The position numbers and the translations under genes were made by a program. Below the pieces are notes generated by a model, which saw only the letters and a list, made by a program, of their open reading frames with translations, searched no databases and was not told where the DNA came from. This document shows, one piece after another, positions 40,301-46,400 of a DNA stretch of 64,000 nucleotides. This stretch comes from Paenibacillus durus (lineage in GTDB: Bacteria > Bacillota > Bacilli > Paenibacillales > Paenibacillaceae), in NCBI RefSeq assembly GCF_000756615.1, contig NZ_CP009288.1:3162001-3226000 (forward strand), given 5' to 3'. Numbering within the stretch: position 1 is the first letter of the stretch; every line of letters begins with the position of its first letter.

Positions 40301-40447
40301 GTCAATTCGATCTATCAAGACAACACGCAGACCCTTCAGCCCGTTCTGGGCGACAAAGAACTGCTTAAGCTGTTTACCGAGGTGAGCGAAGGAACACTTG
40401 ACCCGGTTCAGGCTGAACAACGGATAGGAGGCGCGGCTCGTGGATAA
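25319..40447 (+). CDS. PKS-5: KR-ACP-KS-DH-KR-ACP-KS-DH-KR-MT-ACP-KS trans-AT polyketide synthase
   Basis: 5042 residues, the largest gene here. GTG start at 25319 with GGAGGG 9 bases upstream and GTGA overlap with PKS-4. Domains: docking (6-32); KR1 (285-515, Tyr433); ACP1 (Ser599); KS1 (about 700-1130, Cys866 in DTMCSSSL) with an ACP-like insert (1193-1275); DH1 (His1479, Asp1647, both motifs intact, YGPAF present); KR2 (Tyr2131); ACP2 (Ser2287); KS2 (Cys2561, DTMCSSSL); DH2 (His3037, Asp3213, but HxxxG..P reads HRVLSQPVLA); KR3 (Tyr3699, with YAAAC in place of YAxAN); C-methyltransferase (about 3815-4190, SAM motif GAGTGGTS); ACP3 (Ser4282); KS3 (Cys4548); flanking subdomain; docking (5000-5042). 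Predicted steps: olefin, olefin, then alpha-methylation with a beta-hydroxy group probably kept. KS3 works with the KR-ACP at the start of PKS-6. Confidence 0.97.
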   Translation: MSRKTKRQIFSMVQANQITPEQGKQMLMELQTGSSSQKEDEIHLYQPSWTQSAIKSDPEAEHRPGNLLIFDENHGLSQLIEEYAGQKARLCCTVIQQGDAYAKLADGSYRIRVDVPGDYEQLLADLKLGEIDSPQILHAWSRGTNSDLSSDKVNEQLAKGFYSLLYLTQALLRLKITSPLPLLYLHTSEPAQIQPVYAAVGALIRTIRLEQPNFLFKSVQLESLSESTGTGNSDLSRIVQHLLTELAEQGGTSREVKYIGHHRYVRSIQEMNSQEFNQEIPLVRGGTYLITGGCGGLGSLVAKHFADRYKANLILNGRSEADKRIDKQLEELQRLGSSAIYVQADLSVEAETKQLIHAAKEKFGALNGIIHCAGLLQDAFILNKKREQAELVLTPKVMGTIHLDEAAKDEELDVFVLFSSISSLLGNIGQSDYAYANAFMDHFAEMRNSLVHRHARHGRTLGINWPLWASGGMEISPAQESWMKNSLDISIMETDQGLSALETSLCAGNGVNQILAVTGTGSAAATGLLELYQGKETQRIQTSEKMKKTKTENVAAHPASPKLKEYAEQMLIKLLAKTTKYPATGIKADQAFEHYGVDSMIVMAMNRELEADFGELSKTLLFEYQNIGELAAYFADNHSGVLTQLAGLKDNEPTAAERNEAAPPKEQKELISAKSSRFAVSGQVSVSSAKPKEEKRESGDIAVIGVSGRYPLARNTSEFWDNLQNGRDCITEIPQDRWDALAAYTEDVNDKSKSYSKWGGFIADADKFDPLFFSISPKEAIIMDPQERIFLETVWQTLEDAGYPKSSLNHAKAGVFVGVMYGQYQLFGASSDGTSLAPTSSYASIANRVSYFFNFHGPSIALDTMCSSSLTAVHLACDSIRSGESEIAVAGGVNLSIHPQKYLMLSQQRFLSTDGRCRTFGEGGDGYVPGEGSGAVLLKPLHKAIADGDRIYAVIKGSTMNHGGKTNGYSVPNPNAQADLITDALKETGIHPRTISYMEAHGTGTSLGDPIEITGLTKAFGKFTGDTGFCAIGSVKSNIGHAESAAGIAGLTKLLLQFQHKLLVPSLHSETPNPNIRFDRSPFSVQLELTEWKRPVVSIDGEEREYPRRAGISAFGAGGANVHVLLEEYSADAANEAVREAAGPQLIILSAQNKERLSEYAEEFANYLNKALNGPLNNTIESAAVPTGSRNQEKITQELASIRSVVLEIAADILQMDKSELDAEASLQDGWLQGSELIRLTEELQKRYAWPSEVHDLITAPSLESVVERIADRSAYLGEMHLTAAAIEAPARSLPDTKNSSYAAPSLADLAYTLQLGREEMEERLALVVSSLTELQDKLSRYVQSGADGVSLHHGNTRAEESSLRLIMNGEEMSALIDQLLVKKELDRLAALWVCGIKADWSKLYSSSPALPKRISLPTYPFAKERYWVNEATGTVNPSGKSDYPRENLHPLLDANVSTLQVQSFSKMLEQRQWHWMDHSVKGRTLWPGAAYLEMARAAGDLSNHNMRVSEIRNVVWRQPLYLMDTPANLTIELSPRDQSVEYNILTAASDRQPLLHNSGELVYAQPDDSAAVQTIETDDIKQNCTLRYDQEQCYGRFEQFGMSYGPAFQSIQELFCSGNEALSLLSLPDQVAEHGSEFGLHPALLDGAFQTVAGIAWANHQDGERPYLPFSAERITLHSHPVNQCMVYVKRESDKGLDDSGFQTVHLYILDLNGQVLVDIQNFTLKRLAETAERTPLDAAAEGSDQELLYCRPVWEEDTQPASSAAANGSGTMLLIGGSSPMVKNLRNSGSYEHIVTVNSGEYYRCKDENSYEVRQGSEQDYGQLLHHLKQNHNLPDTILFACPDSRFTLDMQELSEQLSQSLYHLFAFSKAWAADHVKPNTRLICLYHTERGEPQPLYAALSGFIRTLQLEYPQMRCKVIEVKNSASSGFYDDSEVMIQESQPPLDHDIEVRYEGKRRFVKRLLEQEEAEIPVAALPLVDGGTYIITGGLGGLGFIFARYLAAKARCNLVLTGRSMLNETIESRLSEINGQGTQTIYVQADVTDKEDVHRLVELVKNRFGRIDGLLHSAGNIRDALLVNKSRQKMENVIQPKVHGTLILDEALRHEPLAFFALFSSMVALQGNAGQSDYAYANSFLEHYADVRTSSGRPGKTVVIHWPQWAEGGMKPDEMTIGHLKQAGIFPLGTKQGIEAFELILQSTGSLNVGVLSGNRDKIRESLNRFNGKDIVNTAFAQIQPKANGPAAGNTSNLKRKAEQLLKEAVADIVKLPVARVDIRESFERYGLDSVMSMDLTRELERVFGILPKTLFFEYRTISALADHFVSDYADALTAWGQTIGTQVKLAENRVKEPSNKAEVRLSSTAHGTAAPHPAKRFLKDLPALQSTKEIPGSQDIAIIGLSGKYPMADTLEQFWTNLKAGKDCITEIPADRWDYRQYYDPDKDRKGKSYSKWGGFINDVDKFDPLFFQISPRDAVFMDPQERLFLETVWRVIEDSGYSRQQLDKHTVGMFAGVMYGQYQLLGAEEYAKGNEVVAGSSHAFVANRASYFFNFTGPSIAVDTMCSSSLTAIHLACDSIRRGECELAVAGGVNLSIHPHKYLLLSQSKFTSSDGKCRSFGEGGDGYVPGEGAGAVLLKPFHQAVMDRDNIYGVIKGTALNHGGRTTGVTVPNPVAQGNVIAAALTRAHIDPLTISYIEAHGTGTALGDPLEISGLVKAYDGDPNKSACAIGSVKSNIGHLESAAGIAALTKVLLQLKHRQLVPSIHADVTNAHIKFEDTRFRVQRELAEWGDGTSGSTAPRRAGISSFGAGGSNAHLIVEEFIPAYDIAGDDICSPQIIVLSAKDRARLRQSALQLRDYLVELLADQQQDSSIRLRDIAFTLQAGREAMTERLAMVVHSVEDAIQSLNQYAEGSIDIPELVTGSLTEANSPWRIGPDDEDGLYVQSVINAGNWHKVIRLWVNGTEIDWDLLHGNARPRRISLPGHPFERKRYWIEQSGHRVNSGRAFLHPLIDSVEAHLSVGEGIVFQKSFDAAHPLLNDHRVLSQPVLAGACYLALVRACAGILAENPDVNLSFSQVVWREPLLVSGQSHKCRITLKTQERGGFLYEITSLLEGRTVVHCTGSYSVQQADHSAAAGNNSQSDEQWLPLEEIKQQSEESITEQALYRAFAHSGLSYGPHYQTVEHIWCSASSVLGRISLKSANDELEQETLHPAVLDGALQTIAGFAFAGQHEQRTMAMPFSIERMDMITSVGKSGYAYVQKAAEHKYHIAITDDAGRVCIKLYGVTVREPKHQEQKDQSSYYVPDWQEAPEVENRPEASRKGGILIVSSPEDTAAALALKEHYSGLAQDGPAPLVVQLDSGFVRTSADEYPVRREWLSLDTRDASALKDVLDTFRTSGLAAMYFLAGLHHHSEQADSIRETELAEELGVISLFRILKVLSAQTYASDPIEIKVVTANTFKVEADVSIRPQYAALHGLVKSAGKEFPHWQLKYIDLDLAEAGHELHIPSSAWVSSVISEPGRSGDEVAIRQGQRYVRTLVPAALSKNNLTLFRDNGVYLILGGAGGIGLELSRYLAEKLQARITLVGRRKLGGELAEQLKDIEALGGEVLYVQADAMNIEDMRQAVQCTKQRFGTINGVIHSAIVLEDRTLVNLDEPTFRKTLGPKVSGSVILNEAVKDEPLDFMLFFSSAQSFIGSRGQSNYAAACTFKDAFAQYLNDLRSYPVKIVNWGYWGTVGAVSGEQYSKRLEAQGIFSIQPAEGMDAIERILTSPFNQVAYVKADPNAMRQMGAVLEQQYKVLPQQSASVLGHGGFWLPEVQSDPLLLNRQREALAGLEALAVDLLVRSLRLLGLTALRGQQFERDELRTRLGIDGRYFRLFDSIIALLTEQGLLEQEGTVLIWRGSSYSPTEDLPLDEQKLTSRRDQLLDSYPELGAFTRLLWACLQSYPGILTGRINPVEIMFPKGSKSLVEDIYKGHYAADYYNRLVADTVQRYVKLRSKEHTGRPIRILEVGAGTGGTSRWVLEALQSVQADVQYVYTDISPGFLAHGRREYGDQYPFIEFTLFNAENEPQPQGLEAGSIDLVLATNVLHATKDVGNTLQQLKTLLKPSGLIVINELTANQVFSTLTFGLTDGWWLFNDAGLRLPGSPLLSVASWSKLLNKHGYRDISVHGFTDTEPERLEQAVIIAVSDGVLKRNTKTKLLASSAAAERSSFAPLLPASPKPKAAVLSHPAPMAETAGKEVVNHVRNVREEALKYVKRVFADVLHMNEADFDIHATFETYGVDSLVVMDINKQFEQQLGTQSSTLLFEYKTIDALAEFFSNHYALYFTGNPVQESPEKATQPLPGQDPALLFSDYHHEGLSSAELVTVRSEALPKSSSQDIAIIGLSGKYPGAETQEQFWELLRRGDSAIREIPHERWDSSVHFSPDRHESGKSYSKWGGFIEGVDTFDPLFFNITPAEAETMDPQERQFLQTVWSLFEDAGYTSARRAKDEHKVGVFAGAMNSHYEWLGGAATASGSKTFARSSYWSIANRISYFFNLLGPSMAVDTACSSSLTAIHLACESIRRGECRTAVAGGVNLILHPVHYERYSMMNMISGNDECRSFGEGADGFVDGEGVGAVLLKPLEEAIRDENYIYGIIKGSGINAGGKTGGYLVPNPSAQAGVIRETLMKSGIEPESISYIEAHGTGTALGDPIEIAALNEVFGKTGGAAKHCAIGSVKSNIGHLESASGIAGLTKVLLQMKHRQLVPSLHSLQINPRIKLEGTPFSVQQKLEEWTSTAYPRRAGLSSFGAGGANAHLVIEEYDNRVIRKQAADAKAGVPQAIILSAKDEEGLKRYVSGLADHLKQALQAERAAGSSQAGALADRRDILTVQNIAYTLQLGREAMEERLAFVVSDIEELLQYLHHYIEENNQPAGMYSSNIRKAKPSTSKPYGDPHVSQCIREKRLDELVRLWTEGTAVPWEELYAELDGANQPAFITLSPYPFARERYWIPDFDVNSIYQDNTQTLQPVLGDKELLKLFTEVSEGTLDPVQAEQRIGGAARG
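28895..29140 (+). other. ACP-like insert inside KS flanking subdomain (PKS-5, KS1)
   Basis: About 80 residues between ILSAQNKERL and LAYTLQLGREEM. Helices read as an ACP (VVLEIAADILQM, then LQGSELIRLTEEL). The GxDS motif is degenerate: Asp is replaced by Gly, but a Ser may remain in register. Same insertion point as the other three inserts. Confidence 0.65.
29655..30505 (+). other. DH1 of PKS-5, canonical
   Basis: His1479 (HSVKGRTLWP), YGPAF and Asp1647 (DGAFQ) are all intact. It pairs with the next KR (Tyr2131) for an olefin step. Confidence 0.87.
34320..35180 (+). other. DH2 of PKS-5 with degenerate HxxxGxxxxP
   Basis: His3037 and Asp3213 (DGALQ) are kept, but Gly and Pro of the motif are replaced by Ser3041 and Ala3046 (HRVLSQPVLA). 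It sits before KR3 and the methyltransferase. Probably inactive or altered, leaving a beta-hydroxy group; a cyclase-like role cannot be excluded. Confidence 0.75.
36760..37890 (+). other. C-methyltransferase domain of PKS-5
   Basis: Full-length cMT fold of about 375 residues with SAM-binding GAGTGGTS (near 37340), YTDIS and ATNVLHAT motifs. It transfers a methyl from S-adenosylmethionine to the alpha carbon of the ACP-bound beta-ketoacyl chain. Confidence 0.9.
40426..40431 (+). promoter_or_regulatory. Ribosome binding site for the GTG start of PKS-6
   Basis: AGGAGG 8 bases before GTG 40440, inside the last codons of PKS-5; supports the GTG start and translational coupling. Confidence 0.75.
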
Positions 40448-43400
40448 ACCGGATGTTCAACACATTCTGCAAATGATCCAAAGGAAAGAAATATCTCCCG
40501 AGGAAGGCGTTAAACGGTTCAAGAGCTTGCCTTATACGGAATCGCAGGCGGGTAACGACACCTCCGTCAGCGATTTACTATACTGCACGGAAGTCTGGGA
40601 TAACCGGGAGCTGGGAAGTACTGAGGATTCCGGCAAAGAGCAGAATCATATTCTGCTCTTTGATCTGAATACTGAGGGGTATGACCATCTGAAGAAGATT
40701 TTGCGGTCCAATCAGCTGAGCGGCAATCAGGCCAGCCTTGTCATCCCCGGAGCAAGCTACCAGGAGCTGGGGGAAGGTATTTATCAAATTCGTCCGGGGC
40801 AGCAAGGGGATTACGATCGGCTCTTTGAAGCGTTGCGGGCGCGGGGAGCATGGCCGTTCACAGTGCTGCATCTGTGGTCACGTTCCGGTTCTGATTCGGC
40901 CAAAGCAGAGCAAAGTGGTGCCGATTCATTGGACCAGCTGCTTAAGCGAGGCCTGTATTCCCTGTTCTTCATCAGCAAAGCTTGGCTCGGCCAAGGGCTG
41001 CAAACGTCCACAAAGCTGATTTACTTGCATACATCCGCCGTGGCAGGGGTTCAGCCTGCTTATGCTGCAGTTAGCGGCATGGTTAAAAGCGTTCTCAAAG
41101 AGCAGCCGGGCTGGATGTGGAAAACTGTGGAGGTGCAGTCGCAGACTGACGCAGAAGGGCGAGGATTCGAGGGGGAAGACTCATCCTCAGAAGCAGCTCG
41201 GCTGCTAGACATCGCTTGGCAAGAGGCCCGCGAGATCGCGCCAATCGCAGCGGATATTCGGTATGCCGGAGCTGTCCGGCAGATTAGAAATTTCAAGGAA
41301 GCCGCATTGCCAGAGGAAGTCAAGTCTCCTTTCCCACTGAGAAACGAGGGAATTTATCTTATTACCGGCGGACTGGGCGGTTTGGGCCGAATTATAGCCG
41401 CTTCCATAGCCGGGCGGGTAAATAATCCCAAGCTGGCGCTGAGCGGACGTTCCCGGCTGGATGAAAAAGGCACACAACTGATCAGCGACCTGGAACGCCA
41501 GGGGGCGGAAGTTCTTTATCTTCAGGGGGATGTGTCCAACAGGGAACAAACACAGGATATCATTGCCCGGATTAAGGCCCGATGGGGCGGTCTGAATGGC
41601 GTGATTCACTCCGCGGGTGTGAATCGGGATTCGCTGCTCCAGCACAAAACGGAAGCGGAAATGGAATCCGTGCTGGCAACGAAGGTCCGTGGCACGCTTC
41701 ATTTGGACGAGGCAACCGCAGCCGAGGAATTGGATCTGTTCGTCCTGTTCTCATCCATCGCCGGAATTGCCGGAAACGCAGGACAAATTGACTATGCTTT
41801 CGGGAACAGATACATGGACCACTTCGCTAGCCAACGCTCGCAGCAGCGGAAGGGTCGGTCTTTGTCATTGATCTGGCCGCTGTGGGAGGAAGGCGGTATG
41901 CAGCCCTCTGATGAAGAAAAAGCCTTGCTTAAAGAAGCCGCCGGATTGGAGGCGCTGCCCACGAATCAAGGCCTGCGAGCATGGGAGAGGGCATTGCAGC
42001 TGAATGGTACGCAGTATGCTGTTTTGTATGGTAACCGGGAGCAGATCACCGGAATGCTGAAGGTTCAAAACGAAGCTCAGCAGCTAAAGAAATCCGAACG
42101 CGCTGTCCAGGAACAGCACGCTGACGTGAAGCGGACGGAGGTTGACAGCAGCCTGTTAACAACGCGTATTGAGAAACTGTTGAAGGAGCTGTTCGGACAA
42201 CTGATCAAGCTCCCGGCATCCAGGCTCGACCTCGACACGAGCTTTCAGGACTACGGTGTTGATTCGGTGATGGTGAAGCGGTTCAACGACCTGTTGGAGC
42301 AGCAGATTGGCCCGGTCTCCACAACACTGTTGTTCGAATACCGAACTCTGCGAGAATTGGCGGCTTCTCTGGCCATGAGTCACAGCGGTCAATTTGCAGA
42401 AGCGCTCCACCTTCATTCAAATGATGAAGCAGCTTCAATGCTAAATGTTGACGCGAAGGCAGAAGTTGTTATGCAAGTTGCTGAACGGGCAACTGGGCAA
42501 ACAGCTAAGCAAGCCGGTCAGGCAACTGACCATACCACCACCCCGGCAGTATCGGAACAACCCGGCTCCACGACCGGGGACGTAGCGATCATTGGGGTTA
42601 GCGGCCGATATCCGCAAGCGGCGGATCTCTCCGTCTTTTGGGATAATCTCAAAGAGGGCAAAGACTGTATCCGTGAGATTCCGGCTGAACGCTGGGACTA
42701 CCATTCGTATTATGATCCTGACACGGAAGCTGCGATTAAAGGGAAAATGTATTGCAAGTGGGGAGGATTTGTTGATGACGCCGACCGTTTCGACTCGTTG
42801 TTCTTCAATATATCACCCAAGGAAGCGGGAATTATGGACCCGCAGGAGCGCCTCTTCCTTGAGACGGTGTGGAGCACGCTGGAAGATGCAGGCTACACCC
42901 GGGAAGCAATTGCCAAGCGTAATCTGGAGCGGAAGCTCCCCGGTGTAGGCGTATTTGCTGGCGTCACTACGAATTCGTATCAATTATGGGGACCGGAGCA
43001 ACTGCAACAGGGGGAAACTTCCTTATCCACCTCTTTTCCCTGGTCTATAGCGAACCGGATCTCGTATTACTTTGATTTCAGGGGGCCAAGTATTCCTGTG
43101 GATACCGCCTGTTCCTCATCTTTGACAGCGATTCATATGGCTTGTGAGAGTTTAGCTAAAGGTGAATGCAGCATGGCGATTGCCGGTGGCGTGAACCTGT
43201 ATCTTCACCCTCTGAAATATATAGTACCCAGCCAAAAAGGGATGCTGTCCGCCAGCGGGAAATGCAGCAGCTTCGGGGTGGACGCAGACGGGTACGTGCC
43301 GGGAGAAGGCGCAGGCGCGGTGCTGCTTAAGCCATTGGAGCAAGCTGAACGGGACGGGGATTACATTTATGGCGTCATTAAGGGAACCTCAGTTAATCAT

Positions 43401-46400
43401 GGGGGAGCCAGCAACGGCTATACTGTACCGAGTCTCAGTGCACAGGCGGAGCTCATTCGGGATACGCTGCGGAAAGCTGATATTGATCCGCGGACGATTA
43501 GTTATATTGAAGCACACGGAACGGGCACCGTACTGGGGGACCCGATTGAAGTTAATGCTCTGACCAAAGCGTATAGTGAATTCACACAGGATCGCCAATA
43601 CTGCTCCATCGGTTCAGCTAAATCGAATATCGGACATCTGGAGGCAGCGGCTGGAATCGCAGGCTTGACGAAGGTGCTGCTGCAAATGAAGAATGGACAA
43701 CTGGTGCCGTCGCTGCATGCGGAGGTTACGAATCCGAATATCCGGTTTGAGGAGTCTCCCTTTTATGTGCAGCAGGAACTGGCGGATTGGCAGCCGTTCT
43801 TGAAAGAACAAGGGAAGATTACCCGCATCCCGCGCCGTGCAGGAATCAGCTCCTTCGGTGCAGGAGGCGCCAACGCCCACATCATAGTCGAAGAATACAA
43901 CTCTGCGAAACTGCCGGTGAACACGGGAAGTGCTGAAGCACAAGTGCATATCGTGCCATTGTCGGCAAAAAACGAGAAACAGCTGCTGGACTATGCGCAA
44001 AGGCTTCTTCATTTTTTGGAGCAGAAGACAGCAGCCGTTCAGGAGAATGAAAACGAAACCGGATTCATGGAGAGATTGGCTTATACGTTGCAGACAGGCC
44101 GCGAACCGATGGAAGCCAGAGCTGCTCTGTTGGCCAGCGGCCTGAAAGAGCTAATCGCCAAGCTGCAAGCATATGTCCAGGACAATTTCTATGGGGAGGG
44201 TATCCTGCAGGGCAGTGACCGCCGTTCAACCTTGGGCAAACTTCCGCAAGACGAGGATATGAACGGAATGCTTCGCAATTGGGCAGCAAAAGGAAAGCTG
44301 ATCCAGATCGCTGATTTTTGGGTGAATGGCGGAATGGTGGATTGGCCCAGCTTAAGCGGTAAGCAAGTGCGGAAGCTCCCGCTTCCTGCCTATCCTTTTG
44401 CCGGTGAGCGCTACTGGCTTCCCCAGCACAGCAGCAGCCCTATGCAGGGGCCGCTGAGAACTCAGGAATTGCATCCGCTCGTTCACACTAACGTTTCGAC
44501 TCTGTTGGAACATAAATACATCAGTATCCTGAAGAATAAGCAGCCGTTTATATACGGTAATGGACTCATTGCGGGTTTTGCCTTTGTGGAAGCCGGACTA
44601 GCGGCTGGCGGGCTGGCCGTAGAGCAGCACATCCGGAATATCCGTAATGTCGAGTGGTCTGAACGCGCAGCCCATAACGGCGACATCGAGGAGCTGCTGA
44701 TCAGGGTTTATCCTGCCGGAGAAGACCTGCAATATGAGGTTGAAGCTAAGGATGGCCAATCTGAGGAAGTTGTGCTGTCCCAGGGAGTGCTGCTATTGAA
44801 CCCGTTCTCTTCAGGACCTTCTGGCATGGAGGAAACACTGAATCTGCAAGAGATTAAGCAGCGCTGCGGGAAGGAATGGACAGGCGGACAATGCTACGAG
44901 CGCTTCCAGACAGCCGGTATGGATTACGAACCTTCATTCCGTTCTATTCAGCAGATCGTTATTGGGAAAAAAGAAGCACTGGCACAGCTCCGTTTGCCAT
45001 CGGATCATGTAGAGCCGGAGCCGGGCCGTGGCGGGTTGACGCTTCAGCCTGTGTTGATGGACGGCATTCTGCAAAGTATTGCAGTGCTGCTAAGTGCTGG
45101 TGATGACAACCGGCTATTTGTTTATAGCCCGCGGCATCTGAACCATTTGGAGCTGCGTGGAACCCTGAAAGATATATGTATGGTGTACGTTACGAAGTCC
45201 TCCGGACAAGCAATCGATGCTCGTCCGAACGATTCTGTCTTCGATGTCCATGTAACGAATCTGGAGGGGAATTTGCTGCTTCGTTTAGAGCGGCTTCAGG
45301 TGAGACAACTGGAAAGAAACGCAGTCTCGGGTATATCCACCAGTGCTGATGTCCGCAGGGAGCCTGCCGTATCTACCGCAGTCTTAGCGTCTTCTCTCCT
45401 GTGCTGTACTGAAGCGTGGGTGGAACGGAAGCTGAATAGACCTGCACAGCCTTCTGGCGAGGCGGGTCATGTTCTGCTCTTTGATGTCGGTACCGGCGGA
45501 TACCAGCACCTGAAAAGCCGTCTTCTCGCCGAGGGCCAGACGGGCCGGCAGCTTAGTCTGGTTATTCCCGGTACAAGCTACCAGGAACTCGGGAATGGCA
45601 TCTACCATATCCGTCCGGATCAGGCTGCAGATTACGAGGCCCTGTTCCAGAACTTGCGGACGCGCGGGGCTTGGCCCGGCACAGTTCTGCATCTCTGGTC
45701 ATGTGGCGGTGCGGAAGAAGGGAAGCACAGCGGCGGTGAAAGCTTGCAATGGCAGCTGCAAAGAAGCCTTTACTCATTGTTCGCCATCGGAAAGATGTGG
45801 CTGAATGAGAGAGGAGCTTCCTCTACAAAGCTGATTTATATGCATACATCCGGCAGTGAAGGCGCCCGGCCTGCCTATTCGGCAATTGGCGGCATGGCCA
45901 AAAGTGTAATGATGGAGCATCCGGGTTGGTTATGGAAAACGGTTGACGTTCGTCCGGAGTTTACAGATGCTGCCCAGTACGCCTATGAGAACGGCTTATC
46001 CGCAGCAGGAGTGCAGCTGCTGGATATCGCCTGGCAAGAGGCGGAAGAAGGCTCATCCGCCTCAGCCGATATCCGCTATGACGGAAAGGTCCGCCAGGTT
46101 AGAGTCTTCAAAGAGGTGCCTTCAGAACTGGAGTCTGGAAACAGACCCTTGCCGTTAAAGGATGGGGGCGTTTACCTGATAACTGGCGGACTGGGCGGAT
46201 TAGGCCGGATTATAGCCTCGTCTATTACCCGGTTGGTAAAACAGCCCAAGTTGGCGCTAAGCGGCCGCACCAGGCTGAATGAAGACGGAGCGAATGTTAT
46301 CCGCGAGCTGGAACGGCAAGGGGCGGAAATCCTTTATGTTCAGGGAGATGTGTCTGACAAGAAGCAAACGCTGGACCTGTTAGCCGCGATCAGAACACGT

